A DNA stretch of 64,000 bases from Roseicyclus sp. (GCF_018402035.1 NZ_JAGYJN010000001.1:434001-498000), one strand, 5' to 3'; counted from the stretch's first letter, positions 39,385-50,548 are shown. Notes: generated by a model not told the origin, from the sequence alone. A program made the numbers and translations.

Positions 39385-39453
39385 GTGCTACTCCCCCAAC
39401 AGTGCGCAGCGCTTTTTGGGATGTCTCCCATCGGCCACGCGACTGTTGCGGTT

Positions 39454-40839
39454 TTACATCAACTTGCGGCGGCGAGTCACGCGGATATCAAGCTCGGTGA
39501 TCTTTTTTCGCAAGGTATTGCGGTTGATGCCCAGCAGATCAGCACATTTTGCTTGGTTGCCGCCGGTGGCATCCAGCGCGATTTCGATCAGCGGTGCCTC
39601 GACCTCGCGCAAAATGCGGGTGTGAAGGCCGGGTGGCGGCAAAACACCGCCATGCAGATCGAAGTAGCGGCGCAGATGTTTGGCCACCGAGGCCGACAGC
39701 TTGTCGCCATCGCCCATGCCCATCAGCGGCTCGACCGCTGGTTGGTTGCCCAAAACGATCTCGACCTCGGTCTTGGTGATCTCTTCGGATTGGCTGGTGA
39801 CGGTCAGCCGCTTGATGGTGTTTTCAAGCTGGCGCACATTGCCCGGCCATGAATAGGCGCGGACCAGCTCCATCGCATCGCCCGAAAACCGGCGTAGCGC
39901 CATGCCGTCGCGCTCAACCCGGGCAAGAAAATGTGCGGCCAGTAGCGGGATATCATCGACCCTTTCGCGCAAGGCAGGCACCGACAAGGTCACGCCGCCC
40001 AAGCGGTAGAACAGATCTTGGCGAAAGCGGCCCGCCTCCATCTTTTCCATCAGGTCGCGCTGCGATGTGGCCATCGCGCGGGGGGCCGCATCGCCGAACG
40101 CATCAAGCATGCGCACGATCTTAGCCTGTGCCTCTTCGGTCAGATCGCTGACCTCATCGAAAAGAATCGATCCACCACGTGCGCGCGACAAGACCGCCGA
40201 TGGGCCATCCATCCCCTCCAGATCAGCGCCCGAGGCGACGACAAAAGGCAACGTGCGCCGGTCCGAGAAATCATGGATCGCGCGTGCGATCAGCGATTTT
40301 CCCGTGCCACTTTCACCGGTGATCAGCACTGGCAGATCGGTGTTCATCACGCGCGCGACCAGCCGGTAAAGCGCCTGCATCGCCGCCGTGCGACCCACCA
40401 GCGGCAGATCCTCGCGCGCCGACAGCATCGCGGGGCTTGGCCCCTCGTCCATCGCGCGGGTGGGTTTGGTGCGCCGCTTCAGATCAAGCGCGCGCGCCGC
40501 CCGTTTCATCAGATCGGGCAGATCGAAGGGCTTGGGCAGGTAATCATAGGCGTCCTTCTCGGTCGCTTGGATCGCCGTCATGATCGTGTTTTGCGCCGAG
40601 ATGATAATCACCGGCAGGCCGGGCCGCTTTTCGGTGATTTGCGGCAAAGTCTCTAGCCCATTGCCATCAGGCATCATCACATCCGAGATGACCAGATCGC
40701 CTTTGCCCTCTTCGACCCAGCGCATCAGCGTCATCAGGCTGGAGGTGGCGTGCACCTTACAGCCCGCGCGCGTCAATGCCTGCGTGAGAACGGTACGGAT
40801 GGTGCGATCATCATCGGCGACTAGTACGGTTCCGTCCAT
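39454..40839 (-). CDS. ntrC: NtrC nitrogen response regulator lacking the GAFTGA loop
   Basis: [18 protein letters not shown] receiver, GESGTGKS Walker A, C-terminal [22 protein letters not shown]. Confidence 0.94.
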   Translation of the reverse strand: MDGTVLVADDDRTIRTVLTQALTRAGCKVHATSSLMTLMRWVEEGKGDLVISDVMMPDGNGLETLPQITEKRPGLPVIIISAQNTIMTAIQATEKDAYDYLPKPFDLPDLMKRAARALDLKRRTKPTRAMDEGPSPAMLSAREDLPLVGRTAAMQALYRLVARVMNTDLPVLITGESGTGKSLIARAIHDFSDRRTLPFVVASGADLEGMDGPSAVLSRARGGSILFDEVSDLTEEAQAKIVRMLDAFGDAAPRAMATSQRDLMEKMEAGRFRQDLFYRLGGVTLSVPALRERVDDIPLLAAHFLARVERDGMALRRFSGDAMELVRAYSWPGNVRQLENTIKRLTVTSQSEEITKTEVEIVLGNQPAVEPLMGMGDGDKLSASVAKHLRRYFDLHGGVLPPPGLHTRILREVEAPLIEIALDATGGNQAKCADLLGINRNTLRKKITELDIRVTRRRKLM

Positions 40840-40886
40840 GGCTCAGTTCTCTTTGCTAAACGGGAAGATATGTGGCGCGTTTTGGG

Positions 40887-41954
40887 TCATTGGGCCTCTT
40901 TCGGCGCGATGGGCAGCGAGAGGCGAAACACCGTGCGCCCCGGCACGCTATCGACCGCGATCCAGCCGTCATGGTCCGAAATGATCTTGCTGACCAAGGC
41001 AAGGCCAAGGCCCGTGCCATTCTCACGGCCCGAGACGAAGGGTTCGAACAGATCCTCGGCGATATCGGGGGCGATGCCGGGGCCGTCATCGATCACCTCG
41101 ATCTGCAAGGGCACGGCCGCACCTGACCCGTCGCGGCGGCGCACCTTGAGGCTGAGTTCATAAAATGTCCGCAGCCGGATGGTGCCGCCTGCGCGCCCCG
41201 CTTCGGCCGCGTTCTTGATCAGGTTCAAAAACACCTGCTGCAACTGGTCGGGATCGGCCCAAGTGGGCGGCAGCGAGGGGTCATACTCATCCTCGATCCG
41301 CATATGGGCGGCAAAGCCGATGGCGGCCGATTTGCGCGCCCGATCAAGGATGTCGTGGATATTGATCGCGCGCCTGTCGGGGGGGCGCACATTGCCGAAT
41401 TCTTCGACTTGGCTCAAAAGCTTGAGGATGCGGCGGGTCTCTTCGACGATCAGATCGGTCAATTCGCGATCCTCGCCCGATGCATTCATCGCGATCAACT
41501 GCGCCGCCCCGGTAATGCCCGCCAGCGGGTTCTTGATCTCATGGGCGAGCATTTCTGCCATGCCGATGGCCGATTTCGCGGCTGTCTTGGACGACATCGC
41601 CCGGTCAAGCCGCCCGGCCAATTCGCGGTTCTCCAAGAGCACCAGCACATGATCAGGCTTGTCGGCCAAAGGCGCGACCTGCACATCGCAAGAGACGGGC
41701 TTGCGGCTGCCCGTGCCGACATCGACGGCATTGACGAACAAAGGGGCGCTGGCCTCGCGCACGCGGGCAAAGGCCTCTTCCAGCGGTGCATCGACAAAAA
41801 TCTTGTCCCAGACGGGATAACCCTCAAGCGCCTTTTTCGACGCATTGAGAAAGAGTTCAGCGGCAGGGTTCACGTCGAGGATGCAATTGCCGGCATCACA
41901 AATCACCGCCGGGATCGGCAGCGAGGCCCAAAGGCTTGTGGTCACTTTCGTCAT
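40887..41954 (-). CDS. ntrB: NtrB sensor histidine kinase
   Basis: EMLAHEIKNPLAGITGAAQLI H-box; VFLNLIKNAAEA; upstream of ntrC. Confidence 0.94.
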   Translation of the reverse strand: MTKVTTSLWASLPIPAVICDAGNCILDVNPAAELFLNASKKALEGYPVWDKIFVDAPLEEAFARVREASAPLFVNAVDVGTGSRKPVSCDVQVAPLADKPDHVLVLLENRELAGRLDRAMSSKTAAKSAIGMAEMLAHEIKNPLAGITGAAQLIAMNASGEDRELTDLIVEETRRILKLLSQVEEFGNVRPPDRRAINIHDILDRARKSAAIGFAAHMRIEDEYDPSLPPTWADPDQLQQVFLNLIKNAAEAGRAGGTIRLRTFYELSLKVRRRDGSGAAVPLQIEVIDDGPGIAPDIAEDLFEPFVSGRENGTGLGLALVSKIISDHDGWIAVDSVPGRTVFRLSLPIAPKEAQ

Positions 41955-42937
41955 GCCGCCGCCCTTTCCGGCGCATGGGCCAAGGCGTCGGGCAAATGCG
42001 CCAGCACCATATCCGGGCTTTTGGCGGTCAGAACGGCGCGGCGCAGATCAGCAGGTGTCAGCGCTTCATCCATATACCAGCCCAGATGCTTGCGCGCGAC
42101 GCGCAGGCCCAGATCGCGGCCATAAAAGCCCAAGATCGCGGTGTAATGCGCCCCGATCATCTCGCACAGCGCCGCCCCTTGCGGGATCTGCGGCGCGGGC
42201 GTGCCGTAAAGTGCGGCGGCGATCTGGGCCAAGACCCACGGGCGACCCTGCGCACCGCGCCCCACCATCACGCCTTGCGCACCTGATTGCGCCAGCGCAA
42301 GGCGCGCGCTTGGCGCATCGATGATATCGCCATTGGCGATGACGGGGATCGTGACCGCGTCGCTGACCGCGCGGATCGCGGCCCAATCGGCCTGACCCTT
42401 GTAGAACTGACAGCGCGTGCGCCCGTGAATGGTGATCATCTGCACCCCTGCGCTTTCGGCGCGCGCAGCGATTTGGGGCGCGTTTCGCATCGCATCATCC
42501 CAGCCGAGCCTTGTCTTGAGCGTGACCGGCACCTTGACCGCCCCCACCACCGCCGCGATCAAGGACAGCGCATGGTCAGGATCGCGCATCAGCGCCGAGC
42601 CGGAATAGCCATTCGTCACCTTCTTGGCCGGACAGCCCATGTTGATATCGATGATGGCGGCACCTTGCGCCTCGGCAATGCGGGCGGCCTCGGCCATCCA
42701 ATGGGCCTCGCGGCCAGCGATCTGCACCGCGGTGCGGCCCGCGTCATAGCCAAGCTCGGCGCGCGCGCGCACCGAAGGCTTGGCCATCACCATCTCTGCG
42801 CTTGCCACCATCTCGGATACCACGAGGCCCGCCCCAAAGCGCGCCACAAGATCACGAAAGGGCCGGTCCGTGATGCCCGCCATCGGCGCCAGCAAGACCG
42901 GCGGCGTAAGGGGCACATTCGCCAATTGAAAAGTCAC
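41951..42937 (-). CDS. dusB: tRNA-dihydrouridine synthase (NifR3/DusB family)
   Basis: LAPMAGITDRPFRDLVARFGAGL, INMGCPAKKVTNGYSGSALM, VMVGRGAQGRPW. Confidence 0.94.
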   Translation of the reverse strand: MTFQLANVPLTPPVLLAPMAGITDRPFRDLVARFGAGLVVSEMVASAEMVMAKPSVRARAELGYDAGRTAVQIAGREAHWMAEAARIAEAQGAAIIDINMGCPAKKVTNGYSGSALMRDPDHALSLIAAVVGAVKVPVTLKTRLGWDDAMRNAPQIAARAESAGVQMITIHGRTRCQFYKGQADWAAIRAVSDAVTIPVIANGDIIDAPSARLALAQSGAQGVMVGRGAQGRPWVLAQIAAALYGTPAPQIPQGAALCEMIGAHYTAILGFYGRDLGLRVARKHLGWYMDEALTPADLRRAVLTAKSPDMVLAHLPDALAHAPERAAA

Positions 42938-43130
42938 GTGCTCAATCCTTGTGCACTCAGCCTTTGGGGTTAGGCCGATCCCCCCCGAAATTCAAAAGAA
43001 ACTCTTGTAACATAACGTGGGGCGCGACGCCTAGCTGAAGCGAATGATTAAATTTTCATCGTTTAGATTAATTTTTATGCATTTACTGTGTACCGTTGTG
43101 CCGCGCGCGTCCAGAGAATATCACCCAAGC

Positions 43131-44294
43131 ATGGTTGATCGGCTCGCATACCCACGCCCAAAGATCGCCGCGCTGATCGTCGCGGCGGGCAAAGGTGTGC
43201 GCGCGGGCGGCGGGGTGGCCAAGCAATGGCGTAAGATCGGCACCAAAACCATCGCGCAGCACACGCTTGATGCCTTTGACGCGCATCCCTTGGTCGACAT
43301 GATCATGCTGGTGGTGGCCCCTGACAGCGACCCGGCCCTTTGGCCGCGCACCACGCGCAGCGATCTGGCGATTGCCAAAGGGGGGGCCACGCGCGCCGCC
43401 TCGGTCCTTGCGGGCCTTCACGCGCTGGAGGGTCAGGCCGATCTGGTCTTGATCCATGATGTGGCCCGCCCCGGCATTCCCGCCCATGTGATCGACGCGG
43501 TCATCACGGCGCTGTCCCGCCATCAGGGTGCGGCCCCTGCCCTGCCTGTCACCGATGCGCTCTGGCGCGGTGATGATCTGGTCACAGGCACGGTTGATCG
43601 TGAGGGGCTTTGGCGGGCGCAAACACCGCAGGGCTTTCACCTGAACGCGATCTTGGCCGCGCACCGCGCCCATAGTGGCGAGGCCGCCGATGATGTCGCG
43701 GTCGCGCGCGCCGCCGGGATTGATGTCGCCATCGTGCCGGGTGACGCCGCGAATATGAAGATCACAGGCCCCGGCGATTTCGCCCGCGCGGCCAAGATAT
43801 TGGAGACAGGCCAGATGGATATCCGCACCGGGAACGGCTTTGATGTGCATGCTTTTGGGCCGGGCGATCATGTCATGCTCTGCGGTGTGGCCATTCCGCA
43901 TGAGCGCGGGCTATTGGGCCATTCCGATGCCGATGTGGGGCTTCATACCGTCACCGATGCGATCTATGGCGCGCTGGCCATGGGCGATATCGGCACGCAT
44001 TTCCCCCCCTCTGACCCGCAGTGGAAGGGGGCGGAAAGCCATATCTTCCTGACCCATGCGGTGGATATGGCCGCAAGCCAAGGCTTCACCATCACCCATG
44101 CGGACCTGACCCTGATCTGCGAGCGACCCAAGATCGGCCCGCATGCAGCCGCCATGCGCGCACGCCTTTCGGAGCTTTTGCGCATCGAGATCACCCGCGT
44201 CTCGGTCAAGGCGACGACGACCGAGCAGCTTGGCTTTACCGGGCGCGAGGAAGGTATCGCCGCCATGGCAACCGTCACGCTGGTGCGGCCATGA
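43131..44294 (+). CDS. ispDF: Bifunctional IspD/IspF enzyme
   Basis: Isp[25 protein letters not shown]; Isp[42 protein letters not shown]. Confidence 0.96.
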   Translation: MVDRLAYPRPKIAALIVAAGKGVRAGGGVAKQWRKIGTKTIAQHTLDAFDAHPLVDMIMLVVAPDSDPALWPRTTRSDLAIAKGGATRAASVLAGLHALEGQADLVLIHDVARPGIPAHVIDAVITALSRHQGAAPALPVTDALWRGDDLVTGTVDREGLWRAQTPQGFHLNAILAAHRAHSGEAADDVAVARAAGIDVAIVPGDAANMKITGPGDFARAAKILETGQMDIRTGNGFDVHAFGPGDHVMLCGVAIPHERGLLGHSDADVGLHTVTDAIYGALAMGDIGTHFPPSDPQWKGAESHIFLTHAVDMAASQGFTITHADLTLICERPKIGPHAAAMRARLSELLRIEITRVSVKATTTEQLGFTGREEGIAAMATVTLVRP

Positions 44295-44785
44295 TGCGCA
44301 CCATCGCCACGCTTGGCCCCATCGGCCATCTGCGCCCCGGCCCCGGCACATGGGGCAGTGCGGCGGCGATCTTGCTGGCATGGGCAATCCATGCGCTTGG
44401 CGGTTTCGGGCTCTTTTTCGCAGCCACGCTTGCGGTGACGGGTTTGGGCTGGTGGGCCGTGTCCGAGGCGACGCGCGGCCAAGCCGACAAAGACCCGTCT
44501 GAGATCGTGATCGACGAGGTGGCGGGCCAATGGATCGCGCTTTGGCCCGTCTCATTGGGTGCGCAGATGGCGGGAACGGATTTCTGGGCGCTGTGGCCGG
44601 GCATTGTGACGGCCTTTATCGCCTTTCGCCTGTTCGATATCCTCAAGCCCGGCCCGGTCGGTTGGGCGGATCGGCAAGAGGGTGCCTTTGGCGTCATGGC
44701 CGATGATGTGATCGCGGGTTGGCTGGCGGCGATGGTGGTGGCGGTCTTGGCCGTGATCGCGCATCTGCCGATGGGCGGGTCATGA
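44291..44785 (+). CDS. pgpA: Phosphatidylglycerophosphatase A
   Basis: [63 protein letters not shown]; 4-bp overlap with ispDF. Confidence 0.93.
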   Translation: MMRTIATLGPIGHLRPGPGTWGSAAAILLAWAIHALGGFGLFFAATLAVTGLGWWAVSEATRGQADKDPSEIVIDEVAGQWIALWPVSLGAQMAGTDFWALWPGIVTAFIAFRLFDILKPGPVGWADRQEGAFGVMADDVIAGWLAAMVVAVLAVIAHLPMGGS

Positions 44786-45255
44786 CCGCCGCCGATGTGC
44801 TTTCTGCGCTGCGCCATCGCGGTTGGCGTCTGGCCACGGCCGAAAGCTGCACCGGCGGGCTGATCGCCGCCGCGCTGACCGAGGTGGCCGGTGCATCGGA
44901 TGTGTTTGACCGTGGTTTTGTGACCTATTCCAACGCGGCCAAGATCGACATGCTGGGCGTGCGGGCGGCCACGCTCGCCGCCCATGGCGCGGTCTCTGAG
45001 GCCGTCGCCGCTGAAATGGCCGCAGGTGCGCTTGCGCGCGCGGATGCCCAGATCGCGATGTCCGTGACCGGCATCGCTGGCCCCGGCGGGTCGGACCACA
45101 AGCCCGAGGGGCGGGTGTGTTTCGGGCTGGCCTATGGCGACGCGGTGCTGACCGAGACGCGCGAGTTCGGCGCATTGGGGCGCAGCAATGTGCGCGCGGC
45201 TGCGGTTACGCATGGCTTGGCGATGCTGATGGCTGCGTGTTTCGCGCGGCCGTGA
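44782..45255 (+). CDS. CinA-family nicotinamide-nucleotide amidohydrolase (PncC-like)
   Basis: LATAESCTGGLIAAALTEVAGASDVFDRGFVTYSNAAKIDMLGV, SVTGIAGPGGSD. Confidence 0.92.
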   Translation: MTAADVLSALRHRGWRLATAESCTGGLIAAALTEVAGASDVFDRGFVTYSNAAKIDMLGVRAATLAAHGAVSEAVAAEMAAGALARADAQIAMSVTGIAGPGGSDHKPEGRVCFGLAYGDAVLTETREFGALGRSNVRAAAVTHGLAMLMAACFARP

Positions 45256-45438
45256 TCGGCGCTTCACGTTTCGCCCAAATCAGATGCAACTACACCCGTT
45301 GACCGCCTAACTTTCAGGCGCTTTATGAATTGCCCAGTTTCTTTGCACCCTTTCGCCCGGTTGCCGCTTTTTCTTGCAAGCAAGACGCGCTTTGCAGCGC
45401 GCGAACACAGGGACATCTTGCGGAAGGGACAATCCGAG

Positions 45439-46620
45439 ATGAACGGAGCGGATACAGCATGGATCATCGTCGCCACGGCGCTGGTCCTATTCATGACATT
45501 GCCGGGGCTGGCACTGTTTTACGGCGGGCTGGTGCGGGCGCGCAACGTGCTGAGCGTGTTTCTACACTGCTACGCGATTGCCTGCGTGATGAGCATTCTT
45601 TGGCTGGCCTTGGGCTATTCCATCGCCTTTGGCCCCGGCGAAAGCGGGCTTTGGGGTGGGCTTGATCGCGCCTTCCTGAACGGGGTCACGACAGATAGCC
45701 TGTCGGGCAGCCTGCCCGAGGTGTTGTTTTTCGCCTTTCAGATGACCTTTGCCATCATCACGCCTGCGCTGATCGTGGGCGCATATGTGGAACGTGTGGG
45801 CTTTGGCTTTGTATTATTGTTCTCAGCGCTTTGGATGCTGATCTGCTACGCCCCTGTGGTGCATTGGATCTGGGGCGGCGGCATCTTGGCCGATGGCGGT
45901 ATCTTGGGCGAGACCGGCGTGCGCGATTTCGCGGGCGGCATCGTGGTGCATGAAACCGCAGGTCTGGCCGCGCTCGTTTTGGCGGTTTTCCTTGGTGCCC
46001 GGCGCAACCAGACGACACCGCCGCATAACCCCGGCATGGTGATGATCGGGGCGGCGATGCTGTGGGTCGGCTGGTTCGGCTTTAACGGCGGCAGCCAGTT
46101 GGCCGCCGATGGCGGGGCCGCCATGGCGATCACGGTCACGCATATCTCGGCTGCTGCCGCATCGCTCAGCTGGGGTCTGTGGGAGCAGGTGAAATACGGC
46201 AAGGTCAGCCTTGTGGGCGTTGTCACCGGCACCATCGCGGGGCTTGCCTCGATCACGCCTGCCTCGGGCTTTGTCGGCCCGGTCGCGGCGCTGATCATCG
46301 GCGGGATCGCGGGCATCTTGTGCCAGGAAGCGGTGGGGCTGATCCGCAACAAGCTGCGCATTGATGACACGCTCGATGTCTTTGCCGTGCATGGCGTGGG
46401 CGGCATTTTCGGCACCATCATGATCGCCGTTTTCGGCCAAGGTGCATGGGTCGCGCAACTAGGCGGGCTGGCCATCGTGGGGCTTTACACGGTCATCGTC
46501 ACCGTCGTTTTGATCAAGCTGGTCGGCGCCATCACACCGCTGCGCGTGGATGAAGAGACCGAGCAAGGCGGGCTTGATCTGGCCGTGCATGGCGAGCGGG
46601 CCTACGACATCTCGTCCTGA
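45439..46620 (+). CDS. amt: Ammonium transporter
   Basis: TLPGLALFYGGLVRARNVLSV, DFAGGIVVHETAGLAALV, WVGWFGFNGGSQLAADG, DVFAVHGVGGIFGT. Confidence 0.95.
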   Translation: MNGADTAWIIVATALVLFMTLPGLALFYGGLVRARNVLSVFLHCYAIACVMSILWLALGYSIAFGPGESGLWGGLDRAFLNGVTTDSLSGSLPEVLFFAFQMTFAIITPALIVGAYVERVGFGFVLLFSALWMLICYAPVVHWIWGGGILADGGILGETGVRDFAGGIVVHETAGLAALVLAVFLGARRNQTTPPHNPGMVMIGAAMLWVGWFGFNGGSQLAADGGAAMAITVTHISAAAASLSWGLWEQVKYGKVSLVGVVTGTIAGLASITPASGFVGPVAALIIGGIAGILCQEAVGLIRNKLRIDDTLDVFAVHGVGGIFGTIMIAVFGQGAWVAQLGGLAIVGLYTVIVTVVLIKLVGAITPLRVDEETEQGGLDLAVHGERAYDISS

Positions 46621-46642
46621 GGGCGACCCCATCGCGCGACAT

Positions 46643-46684
46643 GATCGCCGCCCCACCTTTCGGTGTGGGCGGCGATCTTTTGAC
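46643..46684 (+). terminator. Intrinsic terminator GATCGCCGCCCCAC-ctttcg-GTGTGGGCGGCGATC-TTTT
   Basis: Long near-perfect stem with T tract after amt. Confidence 0.85.
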
Positions 46685-46759
46685 ACCGCCTGCGCAACGC
46701 GATAGGGTTCGGCGTAAGATGGCGGCAGGTCATATCGCGAGCTGAGAACAGGCAAGTCA

Positions 46760-47191
46760 ATGACCGAGTTACCCGAGTATTATTTCCGTGTGCGTGAAAC
46801 CGGTGCCGTGGTGTTCCACATCTCGACCAATAACAAGCACCGCCGCATCGAGATGGACGAGATCGCCACCGTCAATATCCGCAACGGCAATATCCGCCCC
46901 CATGGTGAGCGGGTGCTCAACGCCGATGAAACTTCCATCATCACGGAATGGATCGCGGCGCGGCGCGCGGTGCTGGCAGAGCGCGATATCGACGATATCC
47001 ACCGCGCGGTCGATTACCTCAACCTGACAACACAATGGGCGCAATCGCGCGCAACGGCTGCCGATCTTGAGGAGGTGACGGATCGCTTGCTCTTAGCGAT
47101 GCATGATCTGCGCAGTGTCTTGGTGCGCAAAAAGACCGAGCGGATCATGAACGACGATGCCACCCCGATGATCGAAGAAAGCCAAGCCTGA
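46760..47191 (+). CDS. Conserved-looking hypothetical protein
   Basis: 143 aa ORF with good coding character, starts after the amt terminator and ends 1 bp before the TetR gene. Confidence 0.7.
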   Translation: MTELPEYYFRVRETGAVVFHISTNNKHRRIEMDEIATVNIRNGNIRPHGERVLNADETSIITEWIAARRAVLAERDIDDIHRAVDYLNLTTQWAQSRATAADLEEVTDRLLLAMHDLRSVLVRKKTERIMNDDATPMIEESQA

Positions 47192-47192
47192 G

Positions 47193-47735
47193 ATGGCGGG
47201 ACTATTGAACAAAGCCGATCTTTTGGCTGCAATGGCCGCCCATGTGCGCCATGTCGGTTTGGCCGGTGCCAGCCTGCGGCCCTTGGCGCGCGCGGCGGGC
47301 ACCTCTGATCGGATGCTGATCTATCACTTTGGCAACAAGGCCAATCTGATCGAGGCGCTGCTTGCACGTTTGGCCGATGAGATGCTGGGGGCAATGAACG
47401 CGATCTTGCCCGACGCACCCGCGGCCAGTGAAGCGGATCTGATCGGCGAGATCATCGCGCTTTACCGCACGCCGACCTTTCAACCCTATCGTCGCATCTG
47501 GTTTGACATCTTGTCGGCCACGATGGGCGACAAACCCGTGCATGGCGCGGTGGCACATCGCATCTTGGTGGGTCAGGTGGCATGGATCGCCGCCCGACTG
47601 CCTGTTGGCACGCAAAACCCGACCGCGCAGGCCAAAGCGATGCTGGCCGTGATCCAAGGCGCGTTGGTGCTTGATCTGGTGGGGATGCACCGTGCCGCCA
47701 ATCTTGGGATTGATCTGGCCTATCCGCCACGCTGA
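47193..47735 (+). CDS. TetR family transcriptional regulator
   Basis: N-terminal HTH ALRPLARAAGTSDRMLIYHFGNKANLIEALL. Confidence 0.88.
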   Translation: MAGLLNKADLLAAMAAHVRHVGLAGASLRPLARAAGTSDRMLIYHFGNKANLIEALLARLADEMLGAMNAILPDAPAASEADLIGEIIALYRTPTFQPYRRIWFDILSATMGDKPVHGAVAHRILVGQVAWIAARLPVGTQNPTAQAKAMLAVIQGALVLDLVGMHRAANLGIDLAYPPR

Positions 47736-48143
47736 AACCGGCTGAGGATCGACATATTCTTGCGCGGTCCCTGCACCTGCCAGCTTTGGGTCCAAAGGGG
47801 CCATTGGCTGAAATCGTAACGCACATCATAAATATCGGGGTCGCAGTAATGGCGGTCCGACAGATGGTCGGGGCCAAGCCTGTGAAAGGGTCGCCCATCG
47901 TCGAAGAAAACGACAAGCCCTTCCCCGTCAGCCTGCCAAAGATAGCGGCGATGCGCCTGCATCGGGGGGGCATCGGCGTAGTGCAAAAGGCCGCTCTCTT
48001 CTTGGCGCAGGCCATCTGTCCTCAGGCCACCAGTGGCACTGGCCGACAAAGCGCCCCTCGCGCCCGCCCAGATGGTCGATGATCCGGCGTGTGAGCATCC
48101 ACTGCCCGGCCAGATCGGCCAAAGTGATCATCCCATCCGTCAT
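47720..48143 (-). pseudogene. DUF6314-like protein interrupted by an apparent frameshift
   Basis: MITLADLAGQWMLTRRIIDHLGGREGRFVGQ in one frame; ATGGLRTDGLRQEESGLLHYADAPPMQAHRRYLW...CDPDIYDVRYDFSQWPLWTQSWQVQGPRKNM in the next; removing 1 nt near 48040 joins them. Confidence 0.65.
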
Positions 48144-48225
48144 CTTGCGCCACAGCTTGCCTTGTTCCCGCACCTTATGCCGCCTATGAGAGCGCCACGC
48201 ATGCAAGAAAGGCAAGGTCACGCCC

Positions 48226-49533
48226 ATGATCCCCCGTTATTCCCGCCCCGAAATGGTCGCCCTCTGGGAGCCCGCCACCAAGTTCCGCATCTGGTTCGAG
48301 ATCGAGGCCCATGCCTGTGACGCGATGGCAGAGCTGGGCGTGATCCCCAAGGCCAATGCCGAGGCTGTTTGGAAAGCACGCGATGTGGAATTCAACGTGG
48401 CGCGTATCGACGAGATCGAGGCGGTCACAAAGCATGATGTCATCGCCTTTCTGACCCATCTGGCCGAGATCGTGGGGGCCGATGAGGCGCGGTTTGTCCA
48501 TCAGGGCATGACGTCTTCGGATGTGCTGGATACGACCTTCAATATCCAGCTTGCGCGGGCGAGCGATCTGCTCCTCGCTGATCTCGATCAGCTCCTCGCC
48601 GCCCTCAAGCGGCGCGCGATGGAACATAAGATGACCATGCGCATCGGGCGCAGCCATGGCATCCATGCCGAACCCGTGACCATGGGGCTGACCTTCGCCC
48701 GTTTCTATGCCGAGATGGCGCGCAATCGGAACCGTCTGGAAAAGGCCCGCTGGGAGATTGCCACAGGTGCGATTTCAGGCGCTGTCGGCACATTTGCCAA
48801 TATCGATCCGCGCGTCGAGGCCCATGTTTGCGACAAGCTGGGCCTGCGCCCCGAGCCCATTTCAACGCAGGTGATCCCGCGCGACCGGCACGCGATGTTC
48901 TTTGCCACGCTGGGCGTCATCGCCAGTTCCATCGAGAATATCGCGATCGAGATCCGCCATATGCAGCGCACCGAGGTGTTGGAGGCCGAGGAGTTCTTTT
49001 CCGCCGGTCAAAAGGGCTCGTCCGCGATGCCGCATAAGCGCAACCCCGTTCTGACCGAGAACCTGACGGGGCTGGCGCGCATGGTGCGCGCGGCCGTGGT
49101 GCCCGCGATGGAGAATGTGGCGCTGTGGCATGAGCGCGATATCTCGCACAGTTCGGTTGAGCGAATGATCGGCCCTGATGCCACGATCACGCTCGATTTC
49201 GCGCTCGCGCGTCTGACAAGCGTGATCGACAAGCTGGTGATCTATCCCGACAACATGCTTGCCAATATGAACAAGTTCCGCGGGCTGGTGCATTCGCAGC
49301 GCGTGCTTTTGGCGCTGACGCAAGCCGGTGTCAGCCGCGAGGACAGCTATCGCCTTGTGCAGCGCAACGCGATGAAGGTCTGGGAGGAAGGCCGCGATTT
49401 CCAAACCGAGCTTTTGGCTGACCCGGAAGTGACCGCCGCACTCAGCCCCGCGCAGATCGCCGAGAAATTCGATCTGGCCTATCACACCAAGCATGTGGAC
49501 ACGATCTTTGCCCGGGTTTTCAGCGAAAACTGA
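48226..49533 (+). CDS. purB: Adenylosuccinate lyase
   Basis: [51 protein letters not shown]. Confidence 0.96.
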   Translation: MIPRYSRPEMVALWEPATKFRIWFEIEAHACDAMAELGVIPKANAEAVWKARDVEFNVARIDEIEAVTKHDVIAFLTHLAEIVGADEARFVHQGMTSSDVLDTTFNIQLARASDLLLADLDQLLAALKRRAMEHKMTMRIGRSHGIHAEPVTMGLTFARFYAEMARNRNRLEKARWEIATGAISGAVGTFANIDPRVEAHVCDKLGLRPEPISTQVIPRDRHAMFFATLGVIASSIENIAIEIRHMQRTEVLEAEEFFSAGQKGSSAMPHKRNPVLTENLTGLARMVRAAVVPAMENVALWHERDISHSSVERMIGPDATITLDFALARLTSVIDKLVIYPDNMLANMNKFRGLVHSQRVLLALTQAGVSREDSYRLVQRNAMKVWEEGRDFQTELLADPEVTAALSPAQIAEKFDLAYHTKHVDTIFARVFSEN

Positions 49534-49682
49534 ACAAACGACGCCTTGCAGGGTCTTGTTTTCATGCAGCAATAAAAGAACTTTTGGCATTACGGCCAAG
49601 GTCATTGTTTTTCGACCGCGCCGTGCTACCATTTCAATTGCAACCATGACGACCAGACCGCAGCAGAAACGGGAGACGTGAC

Positions 49683-49847
49683 ATGCGTATCAAGACCCTC
49701 CTGGCCGCCTTTGTCCTGATGGCCGTGCCGGGCTTTGCCTATGCCGAATGTTCTTGGGGACGCGCTCATGAAGTGACCATGAGCTGTTCCGAAGGCACGA
49801 CTTGGGATGCCGCGTCCCAAAGCTGCGTGACCTCAGCGACAAGCTGA
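49683..49847 (+). CDS. Small secreted Cys-motif protein (absent from supplied ORF track)
   Basis: Manual translation MRIKTLLAAFVLMAVPGFAYAECSWGRAHEVTMSCSEGTTWDAASQSCVTSATS (54 aa), clear signal peptide. Confidence 0.8.
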   Translation: MRIKTLLAAFVLMAVPGFAYAECSWGRAHEVTMSCSEGTTWDAASQSCVTSATS

Positions 49848-49877
49848 GCGCAAACGCCGCCAGACCAGCAGCATCAG

Positions 49878-49910
49878 CGCGCGCCGGCTTTGCCCGGCGC
49901 GCGTTCTGCT
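49878..49910 (+). terminator. Terminator-like stem CGCGCGCCGG-ctttgc-CCGGCGCGCG
   Basis: Perfect 10-bp stem between the small secreted protein and the TPR gene; weak T tract. Confidence 0.55.
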
Positions 49911-49996
49911 TTGTAGGGTTTCACGAAAGCGTCACTTGCCACCCCGATCGCGCGACCCACTTTCCCCGTTCATCATTGCAAAAGAGGCGAGGGAAC

Positions 49997-50548
49997 ATGC
50001 GCGGGTTTTATGTCGGGGCTGTGATGCTTTTGGGCGTGGCCAATATGGCGGCCGCCGTGGGGATGGACGATGACGCGCCCCCGACGCCGACGCAGACAAC
50101 GACCATCTGCCCCGATGGGCAGGTCTGGGATATCGATGCGGCCGAATGTGTGCCGATTGATGAGACGGGCCTTGTCACTGATCCGGCCAGCTTGATCGGT
50201 GTCGCACGCGAACTGGCCTATGCCGGGCGCCATAGCGATGCGCTGGCGCTTTTGGCACGCGCACCTGACCAAGATGACACGATGGTGCAAACATATTTGG
50301 GCTATTCGCTGCGCAGCATGGGCGACATGGCGCGCGGGCTTGATCATTACGGGCGCGCCTTGGCGCTTGATCCTGACAATCTCTTGGCGCGATCCTATCT
50401 GGGCATGGCGCATCTGACCCGCGGCAAACCCGAAGAGGCCGCCGTGCAACTGGCCGAGATCCGGGCGCGCGGCGGTGCGGGGCGTTGGCCAGAGCGCGCC
50501 TTGGCCGCGGCCATCGCGCAGGGCGCGACCACGGGCTATGATTATTGA
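49997..50548 (+). CDS. Secreted tetratricopeptide repeat protein
   Basis: Signal peptide, CPDGQVWDIDAAECVP, then TPR-like ALALLARAPDQDDTMVQTYLGYSLRSMGDMARGLDHYGRALALDPDN. Confidence 0.82.
   Translation: MRGFYVGAVMLLGVANMAAAVGMDDDAPPTPTQTTTICPDGQVWDIDAAECVPIDETGLVTDPASLIGVARELAYAGRHSDALALLARAPDQDDTMVQTYLGYSLRSMGDMARGLDHYGRALALDPDNLLARSYLGMAHLTRGKPEEAAVQLAEIRARGGAGRWPERALAAAIAQGATTGYDY

Noticed and set aside
43131-44294. Separate ispD and ispF genes
   Set aside because: One continuous ORF carries both domains; this fusion is common in alphaproteobacteria and not novel
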